The notes under the pieces were generated by a model that did no database searches, had not been told where the DNA came from, and saw only the letters and a program-made list of their open reading frames with translations. 44,447 nt of DNA, taken from contig CANHBJ010000005.1 of the NCBI GenBank assembly GCA_947459075.1, forward strand, positions 1-44,447, given 5' to 3'. Made by a program: the position numbers and the translations under genes. How positions within the stretch are numbered: the first letter of the stretch is position 1; each line of letters starts with the position of its first letter. Shown in pieces: positions 26,375-34,657 of this stretch. This stretch comes from Bacteroidota bacterium (GTDB taxonomy: Bacteria; Bacteroidota; Bacteroidia; UKL13-3).

Positions 26375-27800
26375 TTTTAAAAAATGGTTTTATAGTATTC
26401 TTTTATGGTTTGGCGTTATGCATATTGGATGCATAACACCAGAATATAATATTGAGAAAACAAAAAGATTATTGCCCCCAGCTTATTCCTTTGCAAATGA
26501 TAGCAACAATTCGGCAGACATAAAATGGAAAGATTTTTTTGCTGATAAAAATTTAGTATCGCTTATAGATACAGCGCTCAAAAACAATTTTGATGTTCTC
26601 ATGACTTTACAAAAAATTGAAGTCGCAAGAAACGATTTGCAATTTACCAAAGGTGCCATGTTACCAACAGTAAGCTCAAACTTTAGTTATTTACAGCGCA
26701 AATTCGGCTATTACACTATGGATGATGCAGGAAACCGTGTTACAGAAATTACCCCAGGAAAAATGATACCAACCAATTTACCAGATTATTTCGTTGGGCT
26801 ACAAACCAATTGGGAAATTGATGTTTGGGGTAAATTACGTAATAAAAAGAAGGCAGCATTTGCCAGGTATTTAAGCAGCATTGAAGGTACTAATTTAGTT
26901 ATTACTAATTTAGTTTCCGAAATTGCAATTGCCTATTATGAATTGATTGCTTTAGATCATGAATTAGATATTATCCGAGAAACAATAAAATTGGAGCAAG
27001 ATGCTTTAGCAATAATTAAAGTACAGAAAGATGCGGGTGTAGCAAATGATTTAGCTGTAAAACAATTCGAAGCGGAAGTGCTAAATTCAATTGGTATGGA
27101 ATTTGAAACGCTTCAAAAAATCACCGAAACAGAAAACAAAATTAATTTCCTATTGGGTAGATTTCCGCAAAAAATTAAAAGAGAAAAAGCTAATTTTACT
27201 TCACAAATACCAACACAAATCAAATCAGGTATTCCATCTCAACTACTCAAAAACCGACCTGATATTAAGCAAGCCGAATTAGAATTATTAGCCACAAAAT
27301 TTGATGTAAGTGCAGCCAAAGCTGCGTTTTATCCATCATTCAATATTACTGGGTTATTAGGGTTTCAGGCATTTAACACATCTTTTTTATTTACATCTCC
27401 ACAATCTTTGGCATATAGTTTATTGGGAGGATTAACTACTCCATTGCTAAACCGAAATGCAATAAAATCTCAATTCAAAAATGCCAAAGCGAATCAACTT
27501 GAGGCAATGTATAATTACCAAAAAACTATTTTGAATGGTTATGTGGAAGTTTCTAACGAAATTTCAAGTATCAAAAATTTGGAACTAATACAAAACAATA
27601 AAACCAAAGAAGTTGATGCATTGACAAAATCAATTGATATTTCAAACGACTTATTCAAATCAGGTCGTGCAACTTATTTTGAAGTGTTAATGGTGCAAAA
27701 CCGTTCCTTACAATCAAAATTAGAACTAATTAATACGAAAAAACGCCAATACAATGCAACCATAAACATATACAAAGCACTTGGAGGAGGATGGAAATAG
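26367..27800 (+). CDS. Outer-membrane efflux channel (TolC/OprM/NodT family)
   Basis: The 477-residue protein begins with a signal sequence followed by a cysteine (HIGC, C22), consistent with a lipoprotein as in OprM, though the lipobox is weak. It has two outer-membrane efflux repeats: WWEIDVWGKLR-type motif (QTNWEIDVWGKLRNKKKAA, residues 150-168), helical stretches (NLVSEIAIAYYELIALDHEL), RPDIKQAELELLATKFDVSAAKAAFYPS (residues 296-323) and the C-terminal GRATYFEVLMVQNRSL. It completes the tripartite pump with the two genes upstream, which it overlaps by 8 nt. Confidence 0.93.
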   Translation: MNNFKKWFYSILLWFGVMHIGCITPEYNIEKTKRLLPPAYSFANDSNNSADIKWKDFFADKNLVSLIDTALKNNFDVLMTLQKIEVARNDLQFTKGAMLPTVSSNFSYLQRKFGYYTMDDAGNRVTEITPGKMIPTNLPDYFVGLQTNWEIDVWGKLRNKKKAAFARYLSSIEGTNLVITNLVSEIAIAYYELIALDHELDIIRETIKLEQDALAIIKVQKDAGVANDLAVKQFEAEVLNSIGMEFETLQKITETENKINFLLGRFPQKIKREKANFTSQIPTQIKSGIPSQLLKNRPDIKQAELELLATKFDVSAAKAAFYPSFNITGLLGFQAFNTSFLFTSPQSLAYSLLGGLTTPLLNRNAIKSQFKNAKANQLEAMYNYQKTILNGYVEVSNEISSIKNLELIQNNKTKEVDALTKSIDISNDLFKSGRATYFEVLMVQNRSLQSKLELINTKKRQYNATINIYKALGGGWK

Positions 27801-28134
27801 CAGAAAATTTGGGAAATCACAAAACTGACAGTTGAAATGGCTAGATAAATTATAACCTCACAAAAATTTAAAAAACATTTTCATAAATATTTAATTATAA
27901 AATACAACAGATTTTATTGAGACATATAGGAATAGCCACATGAACATATCTACCAAGCTAAACAGCGTTTTTATTAACAACCATCGGTATATGTTTAAAT
28001 ACTATAACAAGTTTACCAATAGTATAATTCAATGTAATTTATTAAGTATTTGTTTTAACTAATTACTTTTAAAGATGATACAAATCAATATTTAATTCCT
28101 ATTTAAAATCTACCTTTATAAAAATAATATTAAA
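27801..28134. other. Gene-free stretch between efflux operon and DUF2231 gene
   Basis: This 334-bp gap is very AT-rich. No coding frame above about 25 codons, no strong hairpin and no full TTTG/TAnnTTTG promoter was found. TACCTTTA near 28111-28118 is a partial -7 match that could serve the next gene. Confidence 0.5.
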
Positions 28135-28623
28135 ATGAACCAAGCACATATTCATTTACTTATTACCCATCTACCAATTTTCGGTTCAATTTTAGGTGTG
28201 CTTGTCCTTTCTCATGGTATCTGGACAAAATCTAATCAAACAATGGTTGCTGCATATAACCTATTTATTCTATCTGCAATTGGAGCTGGCATTGCTTACC
28301 TAACAGGTGAAGGTGCTGAAGAAGCGGTTGAAAATATACAAGGTATTGCTGAAGCTACTATTGAAAAACACGAGGACTTTGCACTATTTGCTTTAATTTC
28401 TATAATTATTTTGGGAGTTGCTTCTTTAATTGGTTTGTTAGCAACTTTAAGCAAATCAACTTGGACAAGAACACTAGCATTTGTGGTTTTATTTATAGCA
28501 CTTTTTAGTTTCGCACTTGCTGCTAGAACTGGTTATTTAGGTGGTCAAATAAGACATACAGAAATTAATACAAACAGCCAATTAAATACAACACCCCACC
28601 AAACAGAAGTTGACAATGAATAA
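28135..28623 (+). CDS. DUF2231-like four-helix membrane protein
   Basis: The 162-residue protein has four hydrophobic segments (about residues 12-28, 38-58, 82-103 and 110-130) and starts NQAHIHLLITHLPIFGSILG, the HxHLxLxHLPIFG pattern of the DUF2231 family. The function of these inner-membrane proteins is unknown; some occur near haem or electron-transfer genes, and the conserved histidines could bind haem. A long acidic loop (EGAEEAVENIQGIAEATIEKHEDF) separates helices 2 and 3. It is 159 bp upstream of the SMC operon and is probably not part of it. Confidence 0.72.
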   Translation: MNQAHIHLLITHLPIFGSILGVLVLSHGIWTKSNQTMVAAYNLFILSAIGAGIAYLTGEGAEEAVENIQGIAEATIEKHEDFALFALISIIILGVASLIGLLATLSKSTWTRTLAFVVLFIALFSFALAARTGYLGGQIRHTEINTNSQLNTTPHQTEVDNE

Positions 28624-28782
28624 ATCAAATCATTAAAACAAATCCGTATCGGATGGAAAATATCTAATACCGCCCTCCTCCCCAATCCAAACACTTTCAA
28701 CTGCTTGCAAACTGTGCAAAAATGGTGGGTAACTACCCAATTGCCACAATTACCTTGTACCAAAATTATTTTCAAATAAATT

Positions 28783-31443
28783 ATGCTAACACGTGTAATT
28801 GTTCTTAATAGTAAGGTATATGGTAAAGCCGAAATAAGGCTTGACGACTGCGATAGCTTACAATTGGTGGGACCAAACAATATTGGTAAAAGTACCCTTA
28901 TTTATGCACTTAACTTTTTGTTTATCATCGATGGACAAAAAATGAGTTTTAGTGGTAACCGTAAGGGCGACAAAGAAACCATTCACCATTATTTCCCAAA
29001 CCACAACCAAAGTTTTATTGTTTTTGAGGTTTTTAAGAAATCTTACTACAGCATTATTGTTAAACGCGATAGCGACAGTAACCTTGAGTACTATAAGTTT
29101 GATAGCGAATATAAAGAGGAATTTTTTGTTGATACCGATAAACGTTTGTTAAAGTTTGAAGAGGTAAAAGAAAAAATTGCGGCCAGTGGTTTACCGCTTG
29201 AGCAATTTAAAGACAAACGTGAGGTGTTTCAGTTTGTTTACCAACGTGGTAAACGTAACAATGGTGTAGTTTGGCTTGATGACAGTGTTCGCAGCGAAGG
29301 AATAAGCAATAACTTTTCGCGTATTTACCGCTACTTAATTAACACCAAATTAATTACCAATAAAAACCTTAAAGAGGCACTTATTGTAGCCGATAACCGC
29401 GAAAACGAAACCTTAAACTTCTCGCAAAAAAATAAAAAAGACATTAACGACTTAAAACGTGTGAACAACGAAATTCGTAACCTTAAATCGGTAAAGAATG
29501 AGTTTGACGAATTCCGCGAATTGGTTAGTCAGTACAATGCCAAAGCACGCATTATTGGCGAGCTGTTTTATGGTTTTGAGAAAAACTATAAACACACCAT
29601 GCCCGAGTTGCAAGTTCAATTGCACGAAAAAGATAAAGCCATTGGCAGGTTAAATACAGAAATGAACGAGGAGTTAATTCCTGCAAAAGCCGATTTAGAC
29701 CGTAAAATTGGTGGTAAAGAAGCTGAGATTAACTCGCGTACACAGCTACTTCACGAAAAAGAAAACGAGATTAAAGAAATTGATGCCTACGAACCAATTA
29801 ATATTTTAAACGAGCAATTGGCCAACTTCGATCAGCAACGTAAAAATATTGAAAGCCGAATAACCATGGCCGAGTTGCAGCGTCTAAACAGCCAGCAAAT
29901 AGAAAATAAAATTGTGCGCATTAACGATCAAATTGCGCGCGTTGAAATGCAGGTTAAAAATTACAGTAACCTACTTATTAATAAAATTTCAGGCTCGGTT
30001 GAAAATCGTAAATTGTTAAATTCCATTTTAAGTGAGCAAGTAAGCAGTTTACCTGGCGACCAAGTGATGAAGCAAATTCACAAAATAAGCCAAACGCTTA
30101 GTGTATTTGATGGGCAGATTGACATTTCTAAAAACATTGTTATCAAAGACTTTAAGAATGTTGATGAATTAAAAGAAGAATTAGCTTCACTAAAAGAAGA
30201 TAAAATACAGCAAGAAAGCTTATTAAAAGTTGTTCAGGATTTAGAAGCATCAAACAACGAGTTACAAAGAATTGGTGCAGAAATTGAAACCATTAAAAAC
30301 AAAATTGTTCGCATAAAAGCTAAACCTACTTTGGTAAAGTCGTTAGAGCGTTTAAAAGCCGATTTGAATGACTTGATGGTAGAAAAGGAGAAATATGAAA
30401 CCGAGCAAAAACAAATTGCTAAAACCATTGCACGTAAAAGTAATGAGTTGCGCGATTTGTTAGATGAAAAGCAAAAACGCCAAGAACGCATCAACAAGCT
30501 GATTGAAATGAAGCATGAAATTGATGAATTAGGCTTGGTTGGCGATGAGTTTGAAACCAACGAAAGCTTGGATCAACTCTACAATAAAATTAAATTAAAC
30601 TGGCAAGACCGCATCACCATCAAATCAAACAAAGACCATTTATTTGAAAAATTGCGCGATAAATTACAAAGCACCTTTGCTGATGAAAACGATTTTATTA
30701 AATACGTAGAAGAAGAAGTTGCTTTAATTGAAGACAAAGAACGTAGTGTTCAGTCTTTGCTTGAAAGTATATCAACCCAATTTGCCAATCCAGCATACAC
30801 TTTACTTAAGCGTTACGAAGAATTTAAGGAGTTTTTATACAATAAATTTAATACCAAACTTTCGCAAACACGTATTTCTGATATCGAATCATTAACCATT
30901 GAGTTAATTGACAACAAGCGATTGGTTGAAGAAGTTCGTAAGATTAGCCAAATTCAACAAATTAGCGGACAACTGATGTTTGAGTTTGATAACAGCGAAA
31001 ACTTAAAGGTGCTTGATCATTACTTAGAAAGCGGACAAAAAATTGAGTTTGATGATTTGTTTGATATTACCTTACACTTAAGCCGTAAAGGAAGCACCAA
31101 ACAAGTAGATTTAAGTCAACAAATTGAAAGTGATGGTACAGATAAAATGATTCGTTTGGTGATTGTAATGAACATCATTAACCGATTAGCTGTTGCCGAT
31201 CATGAAAACCGTATTGCCTTATTTATTGATGAGGTTGCTACCATTGATAAGCAAAATCGTCCGGAGTTAGTGCGTTTCTGTAAAGAGCATTTCTTTATCC
31301 CGATTTTTGCTGCCCCTGATGCTGTGCCGGGCTTTGGTAAATACTATTTCATTTTCCGCAGTTCGGGTAAAATCAATATCAACGAAAAAACCAACGCGGC
31401 TTATGGCGAGGTGGTTGATAAAAGTTTAAAATTAGAGGTGTAA
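28783..31443 (+). CDS. SMC-like ATPase of a condensin-type operon (MksB/JetC-like)
   Basis: The 886-residue protein is an SMC/Rad50-type ATPase. The N-terminal half-ATPase carries Walker A GPNNIGKST (30-38). Long coiled coils occupy about residues 230-400 and 465-690, with only a short non-coil break between (about 400-465), suggesting a MukB-like mini-hinge rather than a full SMC hinge. The C-terminal half has a signature-like segment QIESDGTDKMIRLVI (S783-D784-G785-T786 in place of LSGGQ) and Walker B IALFIDEVATID (D816-E817). It is shorter than typical MukB/MksB. It is followed by kleisin-like and KITE-like genes, so it should form a DNA-entrapping or loop-extruding complex. Whether that acts on the chromosome or against foreign DNA is open. 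Confidence 0.78.
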   Translation: MLTRVIVLNSKVYGKAEIRLDDCDSLQLVGPNNIGKSTLIYALNFLFIIDGQKMSFSGNRKGDKETIHHYFPNHNQSFIVFEVFKKSYYSIIVKRDSDSNLEYYKFDSEYKEEFFVDTDKRLLKFEEVKEKIAASGLPLEQFKDKREVFQFVYQRGKRNNGVVWLDDSVRSEGISNNFSRIYRYLINTKLITNKNLKEALIVADNRENETLNFSQKNKKDINDLKRVNNEIRNLKSVKNEFDEFRELVSQYNAKARIIGELFYGFEKNYKHTMPELQVQLHEKDKAIGRLNTEMNEELIPAKADLDRKIGGKEAEINSRTQLLHEKENEIKEIDAYEPINILNEQLANFDQQRKNIESRITMAELQRLNSQQIENKIVRINDQIARVEMQVKNYSNLLINKISGSVENRKLLNSILSEQVSSLPGDQVMKQIHKISQTLSVFDGQIDISKNIVIKDFKNVDELKEELASLKEDKIQQESLLKVVQDLEASNNELQRIGAEIETIKNKIVRIKAKPTLVKSLERLKADLNDLMVEKEKYETEQKQIAKTIARKSNELRDLLDEKQKRQERINKLIEMKHEIDELGLVGDEFETNESLDQLYNKIKLNWQDRITIKSNKDHLFEKLRDKLQSTFADENDFIKYVEEEVALIEDKERSVQSLLESISTQFANPAYTLLKRYEEFKEFLYNKFNTKLSQTRISDIESLTIELIDNKRLVEEVRKISQIQQISGQLMFEFDNSENLKVLDHYLESGQKIEFDDLFDITLHLSRKGSTKQVDLSQQIESDGTDKMIRLVIVMNIINRLAVADHENRIALFIDEVATIDKQNRPELVRFCKEHFFIPIFAAPDAVPGFGKYYFIFRSSGKININEKTNAAYGEVVDKSLKLEV

Positions 31444-31463
31444 CTGTTATCTAAATTATAAAT

Positions 31464-32660
31464 ATGAGAACAGAACCACGTACCATATTAAATTTCCTCT
31501 CCAATTACTTTGATATCATCAAGGAATTGTTTGACGTGCAGTTGAAAGACGGCCTAGTTAGACGAGAGGATTTGAATGCTATTTTAGCTGAACACGACAG
31601 CGATATTTTAAATAAGCTGATTGAGTATAAATTCTTTAAAAAGATTGGAGACGACTTTGAAATACGCCCCATGTATTTTAAGTTTTTGGAATTTATTTTA
31701 AGTGAGTTTAAACCGCTATTGCCCGAAACCATCGAGAAATATGAACACTCGGTAACATCGTTATTTAAAAAAATTAAAGAGGGCATTAACAAAGACCGTA
31801 ACATTTTATTACAACGTATCAGCGATTTAAATAATGAGGTGCGCGATTTTACAGAAGCTGTAGAGAAAAATACACTTCGTTTAATTGCCGAAACCAAAGA
31901 GTTAAAATCTAACGTAGATAAAATAGATTACCGCGAGAAAGTACGTAAGGCCAGTTTCTGGATTGATTACTACATCACTCCATTAAATACTATTTTAGAT
32001 GTGAGTAATTCAAACTCCATTACCAATAGATTGCTTGATATTTCGCAATACATTAACATACGCAGGTTAAATTTTGATGATGAATTGGCTCGCCAACAAT
32101 TTGAGAAATTGTATACTTTTTTGGTGCAAACCAATGATGATTTACTTCGTCAATCAAAAATACTAACTAACGAATTATTGCCATTGATTGAGCGCATAAG
32201 AAGCGAATCAATGATATTAACAGGTTGGATTGAGTTTTTGAAAAACCCGAACAAAACAGAAACTCCATTTGTACCAAAATCTATTAGGGCTTACCCATAT
32301 AACAATGCCATGTATTTTAACTCGTTAGAGTATGTGCAACAATACATGCAAAATGATGATGTTTATTTGGAAGACCCTAACTTAAGTGCAAGCGATAAAT
32401 GGATTTTTAATAAAGAATTTTACCGCGAACAGTTGATGAAAGAATTACCTATGCCTAACTTTTTTGAGTGGGCAGGTGTTACTTTAAGAAGCGAATACAA
32501 GGATATTGAAACCGAGAAATTTTTCTCCCTCTCTACCCTATTATTTGAAGATGACATTGAATTAGAGTTCGATCCAACTGCCGATAGGCAAGTGATTAGA
32601 ACTTCAGATATGAATTTACGCGTACCAAAAATTAAAATTAAACGACATGGACTTTCCTAG
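31464..32660 (+). CDS. Kleisin-like subunit (MukF/MksF/JetA-like)
   Basis: The family was not recognised directly; the call rests on layout and context. The 398-residue protein starts with a winged-helix-like region (residues 1-85, VRREDLNAILAEHDSDILNKLIEYKFFKKIGDDFEIRP), then a long helical stretch (about 90-165, KKIKEGINKDRNILLQRISDLNNEVRDF), a second mostly helical part to about 260, and a C-terminal region rich in beta and acidic residues. MukF and JetA have N-terminal winged-helix and central helical domains of this kind. It lies 20 nt after the SMC gene and overlaps the next gene by 14 nt, which argues for a stoichiometric complex. The C-terminal segment would be expected to bind the SMC head. 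Confidence 0.55.
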   Translation: MRTEPRTILNFLSNYFDIIKELFDVQLKDGLVRREDLNAILAEHDSDILNKLIEYKFFKKIGDDFEIRPMYFKFLEFILSEFKPLLPETIEKYEHSVTSLFKKIKEGINKDRNILLQRISDLNNEVRDFTEAVEKNTLRLIAETKELKSNVDKIDYREKVRKASFWIDYYITPLNTILDVSNSNSITNRLLDISQYINIRRLNFDDELARQQFEKLYTFLVQTNDDLLRQSKILTNELLPLIERIRSESMILTGWIEFLKNPNKTETPFVPKSIRAYPYNNAMYFNSLEYVQQYMQNDDVYLEDPNLSASDKWIFNKEFYREQLMKELPMPNFFEWAGVTLRSEYKDIETEKFFSLSTLLFEDDIELEFDPTADRQVIRTSDMNLRVPKIKIKRHGLS

Positions 32661-33189
32661 ATATCATAAAGAAATTGTAGGCGATTTATTGGATGGCAAG
32701 TTTGTTTTAGCCACCGATGCCAAGTTTATTGAATTAAAGAATAATGCCGATTTTTATGGCAAGTTTTTTAAAGAAACATTTGATTTCTACCTCGACATTA
32801 AATCGGATTATGCTTATTTAATTAGCGAAGAAACCATGGAAATGTTGAGCCGAGATATTTGTATTTTTATTGGTTTGCTTTGTTACGAGTTAGATAAAGA
32901 AGGTAAAAACTTTTTGGATGAAATACAGTATGCCGAGTTTGATTCCGAGATGATAGATAACTTGTTAGACAACTCATCGTACACCGATTTAATTATGAAC
33001 AACAACCAGCTTAAAAACAGCGAAGCACGCAAGCAATTTTTAGGCACGCTAAATCGCAGAAACATTATAGACCGCAACAGCGACAAAAAGTTTACGTTTA
33101 CACCTGCTTACAAAGTGTTTATGGATTTTGCCAAGAATTTTGCCAAAGGCAAATTGGCTACTAACAGCGTAGAAGAAGATAACGAGTAG
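32647..33189 (+). CDS. KITE-like subunit (MukE/MksE/JetB-like)
   Basis: This 180-residue acidic protein overlaps the kleisin-like gene by 14 nt. It looks like two small winged-helix units: residues 1-75 (YHKEIVGDLLDGKFVLATDAKFIELKNN) and 95-165 (NSEARKQFLGTLNRRNIIDRNSDKKFTFTPAYKVFMDFAK), the second with a strand-turn-strand wing. Size, tandem winged helices and operon position fit MksE/MukE/JetB, which bind the kleisin and DNA. Identity is inferred from context; the sequence alone is not diagnostic. No JetD/MksG-like topoisomerase-primase (Toprim) nuclease gene follows; a strong terminator comes 24 nt later. Confidence 0.52.
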   Translation: MDFPRYHKEIVGDLLDGKFVLATDAKFIELKNNADFYGKFFKETFDFYLDIKSDYAYLISEETMEMLSRDICIFIGLLCYELDKEGKNFLDEIQYAEFDSEMIDNLLDNSSYTDLIMNNNQLKNSEARKQFLGTLNRRNIIDRNSDKKFTFTPAYKVFMDFAKNFAKGKLATNSVEEDNE

Positions 33190-33213
33190 TAGCTTTTTCA
33201 ATTAAAAATTCAA

Positions 33214-33249
33214 AAAACGCGCGGGTTGCCTTGGCAACCCGCGCGTTTT
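33214..33249 (+). terminator. Strong GC-rich terminator after the SMC operon
   Basis: A perfect 17-bp inverted repeat (arms 33214-33230 and 33233-33249) with a 2-nt centre, so in practice a CTTG tetraloop. The stem core is GCGCGGGTTGCC and ends in TTTTAATTT, giving the T-run. It begins 24 nt after the stop of the KITE-like gene. It is much richer in GC than its surroundings. Confidence 0.88.
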
Positions 33250-33293
33250 AATTTAATCAAATTTAATTACAAACCATTTTATATTTAGCACGT

Positions 33294-33322
33294 GGGGTTG
33301 CACCCCTTCCGAAGCTTCGGAA
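33294..33322. repeat. Paired hairpins: GGGG/CCCC stem and 16-bp perfect palindrome
   Basis: GGGG (33294-33297) faces CCCC (33303-33306) across TTGCA, and directly beside it TTCCGAAGCTTCGGAA (33307-33322) is a perfect 16-bp palindrome. The block is GC-rich in AT-rich surroundings and does not look coding. It resembles dispersed REP-type elements, but no second copy is in this window. Confidence 0.5.
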
Positions 33323-33452
33323 CCGTCTAAATTTTTAAGTCGTTTCTGTTTATTGTTTTTTAGCCTCGTTGAATTAACATTTGCCCACACAAAAAGTGAC
33401 AAAAAACTATTCACAAAACTTGTAGTTACGACAACTCCAATGGTGCAAATAC

Positions 33453-33482
33453 TTGCAGTGCCCAAAATATCTCTTAATTTTG
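33453..33482 (+). promoter_or_regulatory. Promoter of the DUF808 gene
   Basis: TTG at 33453-33455, a 19-nt spacer and TAATTTTG at 33475-33482 match the Bacteroidota promoter. The ATG is 22 nt downstream at 33505. Confidence 0.65.
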
Positions 33483-33504
33483 CCACTATAACTTTTATCA
33501 AAAT

Positions 33505-34371
33505 ATGGCATCAGGTTTTTTTGCAATTTTAGATGATATCGCAACTTTAATGGATGATGTAGCTGTAACAGCAAAAGTAGCTACAAAAAAAACAGCAGGA
33601 ATATTAGGCGATGACCTTGCCGTAAATGCAGAAAAATCTACGGGTTTTGTTTCATCAAGAGAAATACCCGTACTATGGGCAATTACCAAAGGCTCATTTA
33701 TTAATAAACTTATTATTGTTCCTATTGCCTTTTTGTTGCAATTTTTTTTACCTGTTGCAATTAAAATTATATTGGTACTTGGCGGGTTTTATTTGGCTTT
33801 CGAAGGTATTGAAAAAATAATTGAATATTTCTTTCATAAAAATGAACATACCACTGATGCTCCAGTAATAACAACAGAAGATGCAGCATTAGAAAAAGTA
33901 AAAATAAAATCAGCCATAACAACTGATTTTATTCTTTCTGTTGAAATAGTGATCATAGCCTTAAGTACTGTTTTAGACAGGCCTTTATCAATACAAATAC
34001 TCACCGTGTCGGTGGTGTCTATTTTAGCCACAGTTGGTGTGTATGGTATTGTTGCATTAATTGTGCGCATGGATGATTTAGGTTTTCGTTTCATAAGAAA
34101 ATCTGGTGAGAAAGGATTTTTAAACACACTTGGTGTGTTGTTGGTTAAAACGTTACCCATAGTAATTAAAACTTTTGCCGTAGTAGGAACAATTGCATTA
34201 ATACTGGTTTCGGGTGGCATTTTTGTACATAATATTGAATACCTGCACCACTTTTTGCCACAGTGGCCTGCCATGTTAAAAGAGGCTACTTTTGGTGTTA
34301 TTGGTGGACTTTTAATGGTTGCTTTAATAACCATAAGTAAAATAGTAATTGGTTTGTTTTCGAAAAAATAA
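33505..34371 (+). CDS. DUF808 family inner-membrane protein (YedI-like)
   Basis: The 288-residue protein begins MASGFFAILDDIATLMDDVA and continues with VATKKTAGILGDDLAVNAEK, the invariant N-terminal signature of DUF808/YedI. Later hydrophobic segments include NKLIIVPIAFLLQFFLPVAIKIILVLGGFYLAFEG, FILSVEIVIIALSTVL, and two near the C terminus (IVIKTFAVVGTIALILVSGGIFV; FGVIGGLLMVALITISKIVI). The role of the family is unknown. It has its own promoter and stands alone, separated from the SMC operon by a strong terminator, so it is probably not functionally linked to it. Confidence 0.9.
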   Translation: MASGFFAILDDIATLMDDVAVTAKVATKKTAGILGDDLAVNAEKSTGFVSSREIPVLWAITKGSFINKLIIVPIAFLLQFFLPVAIKIILVLGGFYLAFEGIEKIIEYFFHKNEHTTDAPVITTEDAALEKVKIKSAITTDFILSVEIVIIALSTVLDRPLSIQILTVSVVSILATVGVYGIVALIVRMDDLGFRFIRKSGEKGFLNTLGVLLVKTLPIVIKTFAVVGTIALILVSGGIFVHNIEYLHHFLPQWPAMLKEATFGVIGGLLMVALITISKIVIGLFSKK

Positions 34372-34604
34372 TTTGGTTACAATTAACTTTGTAAACTTTC
34401 CTCTTTAAAATTTAGTCGAGGCATTATTACTCTGCTAAAATATTGCTAATTTAAAAATCTTCAATACTTATTGTAACAGATTATTTTTTTGGCAACTTAT
34501 TCCTTCCTATCAATCCTATTTTTTTTAACTACATATCAATTCCAATCATATATTTCAATTATCACGAACTTCATATAATTATATATGGCAAACCATTAAA
34601 CAAA

Positions 34605-34636
34605 AAAGCGAGGATTCATTTAAGAAGCCTCGCTTT
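34605..34636 (-). terminator. Terminator of the M36 metallopeptidase gene
   Basis: AAAGCGAGG (34605-34613) pairs perfectly with CCTCGCTTT (34628-34636) across a 14-nt loop. On the minus strand the stem is followed by a T-run (CTTTTTTG), and it lies 21 nt after the stop codon at 34658. Confidence 0.75.
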
Positions 34637-34657
34637 AAAATTTAGTTAAGTTTGGAT

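Noticed and set aside
28135-28623. DUF2231 membrane protein as an effector of the SMC operon
   Set aside because: It is separated by 159 bp, and its family is a general membrane family not known as an effector. No overlap or shared signal supports a link.
28783-33189. Lamassu defence system as the identity of the SMC operon
   Set aside because: Lamassu needs an effector gene (LmuA nuclease or similar) next to the SMC; none is present, and the 398-residue protein looks like a kleisin. Not excluded by structure.
33253-33501. 82-codon minus-strand frame between the SMC operon terminator and the DUF808 gene
   Set aside because: It runs across the hairpin/palindrome block and the DUF808 promoter, has no recognisable domain, and its composition looks non-coding.
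33834-34334. 166-codon minus-strand frame inside the DUF808 gene
   Set aside because: It is the antisense shadow of a clear DUF808 gene; low-complexity S/T/K-rich translation with no family resemblance.
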